NCBI RefSeq assembly: GCF_900110735.1
Contig: NZ_FOET01000021.1
Coordinates: forward strand, 1 to 64,000
DNA from: Streptomyces radiopugnans
GTDB taxonomy: Bacteria > Actinomycetota > Actinomycetes > Streptomycetales > Streptomycetaceae
Direction of reading: 5' to 3'
DNA length: 64,000 nucleotides
Position numbers and translations under genes: made by a program. The number at the start of each line of letters is the position of its first letter. The stretch's first letter is position 1. Below, piece after piece: positions 50,385 through 58,404 of the stretch. The notes beneath the pieces are model-generated. The model did no database searches. It worked only from the letters and a program-made list of their open reading frames with translations, and was not told the DNA's origin.

Positions 50385-51997
50385 GAGGCACCTCCCGCTT
50401 CGGACGTCCGCCGCGCCGTCGACCGCAGCCTGTTCTTGTCCACCTTGCCGACGGCGGTACGGGGCAGGGAGCCGATCCGCTCCACCCGGTCCGGCAACTT
50501 GAAGGCGGCCACACCCCGCTCCCGCAGGAACCGCGTCACCTCCGCACGGTCGGGGGCGTGCTCCCCGCGCGGCACGACGAAGACGCACACCCGCTCCCCG
50601 AGCAGCGCGTCCGGCGTCGCCACCACCGCGCAGTCGTGGATCCGCGGGTGGCCGAGCAGGTGGTTCTCCAGTTCTTCCGCGGCTATCTTGTCGCCGCCCC
50701 GGTTGATCTGGTCCTTGATCCGTCCCTCGACCACCAGGTGCCCCCCGGGCAGGAGCCGGACGAGGTCGCCGGTCCGGAAGTAGCCGTCCGGGGTGAAGGC
50801 GACCGCGTTGTGCTCCTCGGCCCGGTAGTAGCCGCGGATGGTGTAGGGGCCGCGGGTCAGCAGCTCGCCCGGCTCACCGGGCGCGACGTCCGCCCCCCGG
50901 GAGTCCACGACGCGTATCTCGTCGGCGGGGGAGAGCGGTCTGCCCTGTGTCGTCGCCACGACCTCCGGCGGATCGTCCGGGGCGGACTGGCACAGCAGCC
51001 CCTCGGCCATGCCGAAGGACTGCTGCAGCGAGCACCCCAGCGCCGGCCCGAACGTCCGTGCCGCCTCGGCGCCGAACTTCGCGCCGCCGACCTGGACCAG
51101 GCGCAGGCTGGACAGGTCGGCGGGCAGGGCCGCGGCGGCGTCCTTCCACAGCAGGGCCAGCGGGGGCACGAGGCCGGTGACGGTGACCCGTTCGCGCTCG
51201 ATGAGCGGGAAGGTGTCGTCGATGCTCGGTGTGGGAGCGAGGACCACCTTGCCGCCCACGTGCAGGGTGCCCAGCGCGCCGGGGCAGCCCAGGGCGTAGT
51301 TGTGCGCCACGGGCAGCACCGCCAGGTACGCGTCGCCGGGGCCGAGCCGGGCGTTCTCCGCGGTGATGCGCAGGTTGTAGACGTAGTCCTGGTGCGTGCG
51401 CGGAATGAGTTTGGGCAGCCCGGTGGTCCCTCCCGACAGCAGGAACAGCGCCACGTCGCCGGGGTCCGGGGGAGGCAGGGGAACCGGATCCGCGTCGGCG
51501 TCCCCCAGGGCCGTGAACTCCTCGGCGTCCCCGGCCACCAGCACCCGTTCGCGTCCGACCCCTCCGACCCGCCGCGCCAGGGCCCGGTGGTCCTCGCCGA
51601 GATAGCGGTCCGGAACCACCAGCCAGGAGGCGGCGGACGCCTCCAGCAGATGGCGCAGTTCGCTCTCGCGGTGCGCGGGCAGCGCGAACACCGGCAGTGC
51701 GCCGAGCCGGAAGAGAGCCAGGCACAGCACCACGAGCTCCGGCACGTTGGGAAGCTGCACCACCACCCGCTCCCGCGGGGCCATCCCCCGGGCGGCCAGC
51801 CCGGCGGCCAGCCGGTCCGCGCGCCGGTCCAGTTCGGCGTAGGACCACCGTGCCCCGCCGCCGACCAGCGCGATGCGCGCCGGATCGCGCCGTGCCCACG
51901 GGCGCACCAGGTCCCCCAGCAACTCACCGCGCCAGTGGCCCGCCTCCCGGTACCGGTGCGCGAACTCATCGGGCCAGGGCACACATCCCTTCAGCAT
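50381..51997 (-). CDS. Aryl-AMP ligase (salicylate/2,3-DHB-adenylate type)
   Basis: Activates an aryl acid as the adenylate and loads it on a carrier protein. The 538-residue enzyme follows DhbE/EntE closely: P-loop LLSGGTTGLPKLIPRTH (about 187-202), VPPLALLW, KFGAEAARTFG and RTGDLVRL. In DhbE numbering its pocket has His234, Asn235, Tyr236 but Cys at Ser240 (Cys238 here, HNYALGCPG) and Leu at Val337 (Leu335 here, GMAEGLL). Those two changes mark the salicylate enzymes PchD and YbtE. ATG at 51997 has GGGAGG six bases upstream and overlaps the DUF2461 stop (TGATG). No carrier domain is fused. Confidence 0.9.
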   Translation of the reverse strand: MLKGCVPWPDEFAHRYREAGHWRGELLGDLVRPWARRDPARIALVGGGARWSYAELDRRADRLAAGLAARGMAPRERVVVQLPNVPELVVLCLALFRLGALPVFALPAHRESELRHLLEASAASWLVVPDRYLGEDHRALARRVGGVGRERVLVAGDAEEFTALGDADADPVPLPPPDPGDVALFLLSGGTTGLPKLIPRTHQDYVYNLRITAENARLGPGDAYLAVLPVAHNYALGCPGALGTLHVGGKVVLAPTPSIDDTFPLIERERVTVTGLVPPLALLWKDAAAALPADLSSLRLVQVGGAKFGAEAARTFGPALGCSLQQSFGMAEGLLCQSAPDDPPEVVATTQGRPLSPADEIRVVDSRGADVAPGEPGELLTRGPYTIRGYYRAEEHNAVAFTPDGYFRTGDLVRLLPGGHLVVEGRIKDQINRGGDKIAAEELENHLLGHPRIHDCAVVATPDALLGERVCVFVVPRGEHAPDRAEVTRFLRERGVAAFKLPDRVERIGSLPRTAVGKVDKNRLRSTARRTSEAGGAS

Positions 51998-52635
51998 CAC
52001 GGCCTCCCTTCCCCGGACACCCGGGCCTCCAGCCAGTCGGTCAGCGGTTTGAGTCCGGACCAGCCCTTCCTCACCAGGTCCAGCGCCTCCGGGCCGTGCA
52101 GTTCGGTCGGCGGATGCAGCCGCTCCGCGCCGAGCGAGCGGTACCGCAGCAGCTCCAGCCGGGGGTGGTCGGCGGGGAAACCGCGGGGCCTCGTCCTGAG
52201 CCGTTCGCCCACCAGGCTCCAGCCGTTCCGCTCCAGCTTCCGCACGATCCGCTCCAGCTCCGGGCCGTGCCGCTCGTCGTCCACCGCGTCCCGGTAGCGG
52301 CCGAGCTGCTCGGTGCCGCCGTGGAACCCGGCGCCCAGCCGCAGCCCCTCCGCGGACAACTGCGCGTAGTACCCGACGCTGTCCGCCGAGCCGGCGGTGA
52401 TCCCCTGGTAGGTCTTGTACGGTGACTTGTCGTTCGAGAAGCGGACGTCGCGCTGGGGCCGCCACACCTTCACGGGGCCGTACCGCTCCTCGAGCGCCTC
52501 GGCCAGGGCCTCCACGGGCGTGCGCACACACGTGTCGTAGACGTCCTTGAGGCTGTGCCAGTACTCCTTCGAGTTGTCCTTCTCCAGACCGGCGTAGAAC
52601 TCGAACGCGCGGTCGGGGAAACCCTGGAACTTCAC
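51997..52635 (-). CDS. DUF2461 protein inside the biosynthetic operon
   Basis: A 212-residue DUF2461 (TIGR02453) protein: KFQGFPDRAFEFYAGLEKDN at the N-terminus, VWRPQRDVRFSNDKSPYKT in the middle, GYYAQLSAEGLRLGAGFHGG after it. The family is widespread and its function unknown. Here it is translationally coupled to the aryl-AMP ligase (TGATG) and 22 bases from the DAHP synthase gene, so it is expressed with the pathway. GTG at 52635 has GAGGAG six bases upstream. A biosynthetic role is inference from position only. Confidence 0.85.
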   Translation of the reverse strand: MKFQGFPDRAFEFYAGLEKDNSKEYWHSLKDVYDTCVRTPVEALAEALEERYGPVKVWRPQRDVRFSNDKSPYKTYQGITAGSADSVGYYAQLSAEGLRLGAGFHGGTEQLGRYRDAVDDERHGPELERIVRKLERNGWSLVGERLRTRPRGFPADHPRLELLRYRSLGAERLHPPTELHGPEALDLVRKGWSGLKPLTDWLEARVSGEGRP

Positions 52636-52657
52636 ATCGTCTCCTCGGGCGGGTGCT

Positions 52658-53842
52658 TCACAGCGATTCGGCGAACCGGGCCAGGACATCGGCGGTCTGC
52701 CCGGGATTGAGCCGAGGGTCGCAAGCGCTGGTGTAGCGGGGGAAGGCGACACGCAAGGCCGGGACGGGCGTGTGGTCCGGTGCGGAGACGCACTCGGTGA
52801 CGTCCTCGGGGGTCGTCTCCAGATGCAGTCCGGCGGGCCACTGTCGGTGGGCGCGCACGATCCGGGCGAACACCGAGACCTCGTCCCGCACCGCCTCCAC
52901 GGGCCGGGTCTTCCGCCCAGAGCGCAGCCGCCAGGTGTTGCCGTGCAGGGGATCGCACAGCCACACCACCGGTGCGCCCCGGAGTGCCACCTCGGCGACC
53001 AGGCCGGGCAGCAGCCTGCGCGCGGGACCGGCGCCCAGGCGGACGATGAACAGCAGTTTCCCCTCCACGCCCGCCGGGTTGAGGACGTGGCTGAGCCGTA
53101 CGGCCTCGGCCGGGGTGATCGAGGGCCCGAGCTTGACGCCGACGGGATTGCCCAGTCCCGCCGCCCACTCCACGTGCCAGCCGTCCAGAGCCCGGGTCCG
53201 GTCACCGATCCACACCGAGTGCGCCGAGGAGGCGTGGACCCCGTCGGCTCCTCGGCGCTCCAGGGGGGACTCGTAGGCGCACAGCAGCCCTTCGTGCGAG
53301 ACGTACAGCCGCCTGCCCGCCGGCCGGCCGGGCCAGGTGGCGCGCACCCGGCCGAGAACGGCGGCGGCATGATCGTACGCGGCGAGCAGCCGCCGCGGAT
53401 CGCAGGAGCGGGCCGGCGGCTCGGCCTCGGGCCCGTTCACGGCGTCGCCCCGGTAGACGGGCAGCCGTACGCCGTCCGCGCGGGTCTCGGACTCGGCGGA
53501 GCGGGGCTTGGCGTACTGGCCCGCCATCCGGCCCAGCGGCACCACCGGCAGCCCGGACGCCGTGCTCATCGCGTCGGCCAGTGAGTAGAGGTACTCCGCG
53601 CGCCGGTCGACGGCGGCCGGCGCCGCGTCCGCGAACCGCTCGGCGCAGTCACCGGCCTGCAGCACCAGTGCCTCACCGCGCGAGGCACGCGCCAGAGCGT
53701 CCCGCAGCGCCGTGTACTCGCCCTCGGTGACCAGACCGGGGCGGGCGGCCAACTCGGCTTCCACCTGAGCGAGTTCGTCTCCATCGGGCCACGGCGGCTG
53801 CTGCCGTGCCCTCCTGACCCCGGCCGGTGCCGTGGGGGTCAC
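52658..53842 (-). CDS. Class II DAHP synthase (PhzC-like)
   Basis: Condenses phosphoenolpyruvate and erythrose-4-phosphate, the first step to chorismate. The 394-residue plant-type enzyme shows LVLQAGDCAERF, GRMAGQYAKPRS, GVKLGPSITP, LCDPLHGNTW and ETTPEDVTEC. It lacks the long N-terminal regulatory extension of primary-metabolism class II enzymes, as PhzC of phenazine clusters does, so it is probably not feedback-controlled. GTG at 53842 overlaps the PhzG-like gene by four bases. It should raise chorismate supply for the aryl starter. Confidence 0.9.
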   Translation of the reverse strand: MTPTAPAGVRRARQQPPWPDGDELAQVEAELAARPGLVTEGEYTALRDALARASRGEALVLQAGDCAERFADAAPAAVDRRAEYLYSLADAMSTASGLPVVPLGRMAGQYAKPRSAESETRADGVRLPVYRGDAVNGPEAEPPARSCDPRRLLAAYDHAAAVLGRVRATWPGRPAGRRLYVSHEGLLCAYESPLERRGADGVHASSAHSVWIGDRTRALDGWHVEWAAGLGNPVGVKLGPSITPAEAVRLSHVLNPAGVEGKLLFIVRLGAGPARRLLPGLVAEVALRGAPVVWLCDPLHGNTWRLRSGRKTRPVEAVRDEVSVFARIVRAHRQWPAGLHLETTPEDVTECVSAPDHTPVPALRVAFPRYTSACDPRLNPGQTADVLARFAESL

Positions 53843-54429
53843 GGCGCTATCCACTGCCGCGACCAGCCGCTGTCGGTGAGCTGGTAGCGCAGTCGGTCGG
53901 GTACGTGGTCCGCTCGGTCCTGCCAGAACTCGACGCTTTCGGGGACCAGGCGGAAACCACCCCACTCCTCGGGCCGCGGCACCTCCTGACCCGCGAACCG
54001 CTCGGCGGCGGACGCGACGGCGTCCCGCACCGCCCCGGAGCCGGACACCACGGCCTGCTGGTCGGTGGCCCAGGCCAGGAGCTGCACGGGGCGCGGCAGC
54101 CGGGTGTAGTGGTCGTCGCAGGCCAGTGGGTCAAGGCGCTCCACCGGTCCCGCCGCACGGACCTGGCGGCCCAGATCGAGCCAGCCGAAGCACAGTTGCG
54201 CCCACGGGTTCACCGCCAGGTCCAGGGCCTTGCGGCTGCGGTGGCCGGTGAAGAAGACGAATCCGTGGTCGGTGCGGGCGAGATCGACGAAACGCGCCGT
54301 CGGCCTGCCCTCGGCGTCCGCCGTCGCCAGAACCGCGGCGGCCGCGTCGTAGGGACGTGTCCGGGCCCACTCCCGGTGCCAGTCGCGGAACCGGACCAGC
54401 GGATCGCCCACCGCGTCCGCGTCGCCCAT
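53839..54429 (-). CDS. PdxH-family flavin oxidase (PhzG-like)
   Basis: A 196-residue FMN-dependent oxidase of the pyridoxamine-phosphate-oxidase fold. It reads closer to PhzG than to PdxH: VLATADAEGRPTARFVDLAR, FFTGHRSRKALDLAVNPWAQ, then PESVEFWQDRADHVPDRLRY and SDSGW-like TDSGWSRQ. PhzG oxidises reduced phenazine precursors. Its role here could be oxidation of an aryl precursor or of a thiazoline ring. I chose ATG at 54429 with GAGG six bases upstream; upstream starts at 54441 and 54504 are possible. First gene of the left operon, divergent from the methyltransferase. Confidence 0.83.
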   Translation of the reverse strand: MGDADAVGDPLVRFRDWHREWARTRPYDAAAAVLATADAEGRPTARFVDLARTDHGFVFFTGHRSRKALDLAVNPWAQLCFGWLDLGRQVRAAGPVERLDPLACDDHYTRLPRPVQLLAWATDQQAVVSGSGAVRDAVASAAERFAGQEVPRPEEWGGFRLVPESVEFWQDRADHVPDRLRYQLTDSGWSRQWIAP

Positions 54430-54564
54430 GCCCTCCCTCATCAGCCGGTCGCGCCGCTTTTCCGTACCCTCCTGGACGGGATTTCCCTCCCGGATCCTTT
54501 CCACTCTCAACGTGACATCCCTTCTTGCGTATGCTTCCTTCGGAAAAGAAAGAGGAGGAAGACT
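54430..54564. promoter_or_regulatory. Divergent promoter region inside the cluster
   Basis: About 135 bases between the PhzG-like gene and the methyltransferase gene. It is less GC-rich than the surroundings near 54540-54560. It contains TTCCTTCGGAA, a short dyad at about 54538-54548. I do not see a recognisable Zur or iron (DmdR) box here. Confidence 0.4.
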
Positions 54565-55275
54565 GTGGAAACGCGTGATCGTGAACGAGTAATCCGCCTC
54601 AGGGAACGCCACCGGGAGATCACCGAGCCCCGGACATTCCGTCTCGGTGGCCACGAATGGGACCTCCTTCCTGGCGTGTACGCCCCGAATCTGACACCGT
54701 CCGCCCTGCTCTACGCGGAATGGGTCCCCTATCCCGTCGGCGGTTCCTTCTGCGAGATCGGCAGCGGCACCGGATATATAGCGGTGACCGCCGCCCACCG
54801 GGGATGTGACCGTGTGACCGCGATCGACATCGGCCCGGTATCCGCCGAGAACACTCGGAAGAACGCCGAGCGGCACGGGGTTTCCGACCGGGTCACCGTG
54901 CTGTGCGGCGACATGTTCGAGCCGCTCACCGAGAACGACCGCTATGACGTGGTCTTCTGGAATTCTAATTTCGTGGAGGCCTCCTTCGGGGATCCGGCGG
55001 CCCCGGAGGGGCCGGAGGCGGACCGGGACGCCATGCTCGACCTGGCGTTCTGCGATCCCGGTTACGCCACGCACCGGAAGTTCTTCGACGGGGTCCGTGA
55101 TCACCTCAATCCCGGCGGAAGAGTGCTGCTGGGCTTCACCGACCTCGGCGACGACGAGCTGCTGGAGCGGGTGGCCCGGGAGCACGGATGGTCGCCGGTG
55201 CCGCGCCGCCGTGCCGTCGGCGTCTACCCCGACGGGGAGCTGCGGTACGAACTGCTCGAACTCCTCCCCGTCTGA
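54565..55275 (+). CDS. SAM-dependent methyltransferase, atypical codon use
   Basis: A 236-residue class I methyltransferase, the only rightward gene of the cluster. The SAM site is SFCEIGSGTGYIAVTAAHRG, followed by VTAIDIGPVSAENTRKNAER and YDVVFWNSNFVEASFGD, an unusual variant of the NPPY-type catalytic loop. Codons such as ATA, AAT and TCT (around 54776 and 54960) are rare in neighbouring genes, which points to a separate origin. GTG at 54565 follows GGAGGAA. It may methylate the product or a cluster protein; no homologue with known substrate is recognised. Confidence 0.8.
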   Translation: METRDRERVIRLRERHREITEPRTFRLGGHEWDLLPGVYAPNLTPSALLYAEWVPYPVGGSFCEIGSGTGYIAVTAAHRGCDRVTAIDIGPVSAENTRKNAERHGVSDRVTVLCGDMFEPLTENDRYDVVFWNSNFVEASFGDPAAPEGPEADRDAMLDLAFCDPGYATHRKFFDGVRDHLNPGGRVLLGFTDLGDDELLERVAREHGWSPVPRRRAVGVYPDGELRYELLELLPV

Positions 55276-55287
55276 CGTCCGGCGGGT

Positions 55288-55335
55288 CCGCCGCTCCCTC
55301 CCGGCCCGGCGAGCCGGTGCCCGGGGGAGCGGCGG
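55288..55335. terminator. Terminator between methyltransferase and exporter genes
   Basis: Stem CCGCCGCTCCC (55288-55298) with GGGAGCGGCGG (55325-55335) and inner GC pairing, in the 75-bp gap between convergent genes. Confidence 0.6.
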
Positions 55336-55350
55336 GGGGCGGCCGCGCCG

Positions 55351-56103
55351 TCATCTCCTGCCGAGCCGTACCGCCAGCGGCGCCAGCACGGCGGTGGCCG
55401 CGACGACCCAGGCCAGCGTCTGCAGCACGGGCACCAGCACCGGGCCGCCCGAGGACAGTCCCATCAGCGCGCCGTGGGCGCACGACAGCGGGTTCGCGCG
55501 CACCACCGGCTGCACGAACCCGGGGAACGCCTCGGCCGGCACCAGCGTCGTCGACAGCAGCAGCAGGAGCGTGACCGGGGCGTTCAGCAGCCCCGAGGCC
55601 GTCTCCTGACTGCCGGCCGACAGAGCGGTCACCACCGCGAGCCACAGGAAGATCGAGGCGAACGCCACCACCACGAGCAGGAAGCCCACCGCGGCCACCG
55701 CGCCGCGTTCGAAACGGAAACCGAGCAGGCAGCCCACCAGTACCGTGACCGCCGTCACCAGGACGAACTTGACCAGATCGCCGGTGATGCGGCCCAGCAG
55801 CCCCGCGGAGCGTCCGATGGGCAGAGTGCGCAGCCGGTCCTGGAAGCCGCCGCGCAGGTCGCCGTAGAACCCGACCGCCGTCCCGGTGCAGCTGTACGCC
55901 ACGCTGAACAGGGCGATCCCCGGGGTCAGTCGGGCGATGTAGGGCTCGTCCCCGGCGCCGCCGACCACCTCCTGGAACATCACGTACAGCGCCACCAGCA
56001 GGATCAGGGGGAACGCCAGCGCATCGCCCAGCAGTTGCGGGCTGCGCAGGAACCGCCTGATGTTGCGCCCGGCGAGCACCGACGCTTCGAACACGACCGT
56101 CAT
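55351..56103 (-). CDS. ABC-2 type drug exporter permease 2 (DrrB-like)
   Basis: A 250-residue permease with six spans. Typical is the loop LRGGFQDRLRTLPIGRSAGL and the late ANPLSCAHGALMGLSSGG. ATG at 56103 overlaps the preceding permease's stop by four bases. With the other permease it forms the membrane part of a DrrAB-like exporter. Last gene of the right-hand operon. Confidence 0.87.
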   Translation of the reverse strand: MTVVFEASVLAGRNIRRFLRSPQLLGDALAFPLILLVALYVMFQEVVGGAGDEPYIARLTPGIALFSVAYSCTGTAVGFYGDLRGGFQDRLRTLPIGRSAGLLGRITGDLVKFVLVTAVTVLVGCLLGFRFERGAVAAVGFLLVVVAFASIFLWLAVVTALSAGSQETASGLLNAPVTLLLLLSTTLVPAEAFPGFVQPVVRANPLSCAHGALMGLSSGGPVLVPVLQTLAWVVAATAVLAPLAVRLGRR

Positions 56104-56906
56104 CGCGCCCTCCCGAATGCCTTGGTGGACGCCCACGCGCCGACGGCCAGCAGACCGGCGATCCAGGCCAGGGCCGGCCACACCTCCCCGGCCGACGGCG
56201 ACGCGGACGCCAGTGAGCGAAGGGCGTCGATGACCGAAGAGACCGGTGACGCCTCGACGGCGGGCTCCAGCCAGTCCGGGAAGGCCGAGGCGGGCACGAA
56301 GGCCGTCGACAGCAGGATCAGGACCAGATACGGCAGGTTCAGCGTCGCCGACGCCGCCTCGGGACCCGCCGACACCAGGCCGACGGCCGTGGTGGCCGCC
56401 GTCAGGGTCAGGGCGAACGCGACGGCCAGTGCGACGAAGCCGGCGACCGCGAGGACCGGGCCCTGGAAGCGGAAGCCCGCCAGATGGCCCGCCGCGCCGA
56501 TGACCACGACGGCCACCAGCGCCCAGACGACGTCCGAGACCAGCCGCCCCGCGACGAACGCGCCCCGGTTGAGGGGCATCCACCGGCACCGGGACAGCAT
56601 CCCCGAGTCCCGGTCGGAGGCGGTGGCCACCCCCGAGGTGTTGGCCACGGTGAACATCCACTGGACGACGATCGCGGGGGTGAGGAACTGGGCGTAGTCC
56701 AGCCCCCGCTCCTCGAAGATCCTGCCGAAGAGCATCAGGAAACCGAAGACGAAGACCAGCGGGAAGACCGTGTAGACCACCACCGACTGCGCGTTCGCGC
56801 CGCGCCGCAGGTTCCGTGCCGCCAGCACCAGGCCCTGTGCGGCGAGGTTGCCGGCGCCGCGTTCGGTCGACGCCCCGGCACGGGGGCGTTCCGTCGTCGT
56901 TGTCAT
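56100..56906 (-). CDS. ABC-2 type drug exporter permease 1 (DrrB-like)
   Basis: A 268-residue permease, six spans. The N-terminus MTTTTERPRAGAS is cytoplasmic. SDRDSGMLSRCRWMPLNRGA is the family's conserved cytoplasmic loop, and ASPVSSVIDALRSLASASPS precedes the last span. ATG at 56906 overlaps the ATPase stop (ATGA), with GGAGG nine bases upstream. The presence of two separate permease genes with one ATPase suggests a heterodimeric membrane part. Confidence 0.87.
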   Translation of the reverse strand: MTTTTERPRAGASTERGAGNLAAQGLVLAARNLRRGANAQSVVVYTVFPLVFVFGFLMLFGRIFEERGLDYAQFLTPAIVVQWMFTVANTSGVATASDRDSGMLSRCRWMPLNRGAFVAGRLVSDVVWALVAVVVIGAAGHLAGFRFQGPVLAVAGFVALAVAFALTLTAATTAVGLVSAGPEAASATLNLPYLVLILLSTAFVPASAFPDWLEPAVEASPVSSVIDALRSLASASPSAGEVWPALAWIAGLLAVGAWASTKAFGRAR

Positions 56907-57859
56907 GTACGGCTTTCCTCCGGAGGGCCGGGGGCGGCCTCGGGGTCGGTGAGGGCGAAGAACACCTCGTTCAGACTCGGCTTGCGGAGAGTGACGTTCT
57001 CCGGGTCCACGCCCTCGTGCTCCAGGAGGCCGAGCACCTGCGCCACCACCGAGGTGCGAGGCGCAGGTACCACCAGGGTGCCGTTCCTCCCCGACACCTC
57101 CCCCAGGGCCCTCCGCAGCGCCGCCGCGGCCTCGTCGTGCCGTTCCGGAGCCACCTTCACCTCGCAGACCCGGCCGCCGACCCGGTCCTTGAGCTCGCCG
57201 GGTGTGCCCTCGGCCGTGACCCGCCCCGATCCGAGCACCACCACCCGGTCCGCCAGCCGGTCGGCCTCCTCCAGGTACTGGGTGGTCAGCAGTGTCGTGG
57301 TGCCCCCTCGCCGGAGTTCCTCCACGACGCTCCACACCTCCTCGCGGCTGCGGGGGTCGAGCCCGGTCGTGGGCTCGTCGAGGAAGAGGACGGGGCGGTC
57401 GACGACGAGGCCGGCCGCCAGGTCCAGCCGCCTGCGCATGCCGCCGGAGTACTCCTTGACCGGCCGGCCGCCGGCGTCCGACAGACGGAACCGCTCCAGG
57501 AGTTCGTCGGCCCGCCTGGCGGCGTTCCGGGCGCCGAGCCGCAGCAGGCGCCCGAAGAGGACCAGGTTCTCCCGCCCGGTCAGCATCTCGTCCAGTGCGG
57601 CGAACTGGCCGGTGAGCGCGATGGAACGGCGCACCTCCTCCGGCTCGGCCACCACATCGTGCCCCGCCACCCGCGCGTGCCCGCCGTCGGGGCGGAGCAG
57701 GGTGGTCAGGCAGTCGATGGTGGTGGTCTTCCCCGCACCGTTGTGCCCCAGCAGACCGAGCAGGGTGCCCGGGGCCACCGAGAACGTCACATCCTCCAGC
57801 GCGGTCTTCTCCCCGTAGCGTTTGCGGAGTCCCTCGACCTCGATTCCGGCCCCAGGCAA
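56903..57859 (-). CDS. DrrA-like drug exporter ATPase
   Basis: The 318-residue ATP-binding subunit of the exporter. Walker A is LLGHNGAGKTTTI, the signature is YSGGMRRRLDLAAGL, Walker B is VLFLDEPTTGLD, with the DrrA-type C-terminal domain (VTLRKPSLNEVFFALT). It starts with TTG at 57859 after GGAGG. By context it exports the cluster's product and gives self-protection. Confidence 0.9.
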   Translation of the reverse strand: MPGAGIEVEGLRKRYGEKTALEDVTFSVAPGTLLGLLGHNGAGKTTTIDCLTTLLRPDGGHARVAGHDVVAEPEEVRRSIALTGQFAALDEMLTGRENLVLFGRLLRLGARNAARRADELLERFRLSDAGGRPVKEYSGGMRRRLDLAAGLVVDRPVLFLDEPTTGLDPRSREEVWSVVEELRRGGTTTLLTTQYLEEADRLADRVVVLGSGRVTAEGTPGELKDRVGGRVCEVKVAPERHDEAAAALRRALGEVSGRNGTLVVPAPRTSVVAQVLGLLEHEGVDPENVTLRKPSLNEVFFALTDPEAAPGPPEESRT

Positions 57860-57910
57860 TCGTTTTCCTCCCGCCCGTCGGTCATTTCCCTCGCGAGTCC
57901 GCCGGCCTCC

Positions 57911-58348
57911 TCACCCCTCCTGCTGGGAGGCGGGGGTCTGCTGATGGAACATCAGCTTCCAGCCTTCTTCCCGGCGTACCCAGACGCTCGACATGTACAA
58001 CCTGAAGGTGCCCCTTCCGGTGACGTCGGCGGTGGCCCGGTAGGTGACGACGGCGGAGTCCGGCGACAGCGGGACGAGGCGGCGGTCATCCAGCCTGAAG
58101 TTCTCGAACGGCGACTCGTTGCCGTCGATCTCGGCCACCAGATCGTCGCCCGTGGCCACTCCGTCGTGCTCGACCACGAGTGTTTCCGGGGTGACGAGTC
58201 GCCGGTAGAAGTCGCCGTTCGCGGAGGAGATGGCCTCCCAGCCCGCTTCCTCCAGGGCGAAGAGTTCCTTCTCCATGGTGATTCGGTCGATCTCGGCCAT
58301 TTGTTGTCCGATTCCTTTCCTGTCCGCTTCTGTCTTTCTTCTGCTCAT
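57911..58348 (-). CDS. SnoaL-like / DUF4440 protein
   Basis: A 145-residue NTF2-fold protein: ITMEKELFALEEAGWEAISS at the N-terminus, FYRRLVTPETLVVEHDGVA, then SSVWVRREEGWKLMFHQQTP. Family members are isomerases, cyclases or binding proteins, and some are hydroxylases. ATG at 58348 follows GGGGGGA; an ATG at 58297 is an alternative. It sits between the type II thioesterase and the exporter, so it is part of the pathway transcript. No analogous enzyme in pyochelin or yersiniabactin pathways is known to me. Confidence 0.8.
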   Translation of the reverse strand: MSRRKTEADRKGIGQQMAEIDRITMEKELFALEEAGWEAISSANGDFYRRLVTPETLVVEHDGVATGDDLVAEIDGNESPFENFRLDDRRLVPLSPDSAVVTYRATADVTGRGTFRLYMSSVWVRREEGWKLMFHQQTPASQQEG

Positions 58349-58404
58349 TGTTCCCCCCGGCCCTTCGCCGTCTCCACCGACTCGCGGCGGTCGCGGCACC
58401 GTTC

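Noticed and set aside
53839..54429. Housekeeping pyridoxamine-phosphate oxidase (pdxH)
   Set aside because: Motifs and context fit PhzG better: it is coupled by a four-base overlap to a PhzC-like gene.
54430..54564. Zur or iron box controlling the cluster
   Set aside because: No match to the TGAAAATCATTTTCA-type Zur or the TTAGGTTAGG-type iron consensus could be seen.
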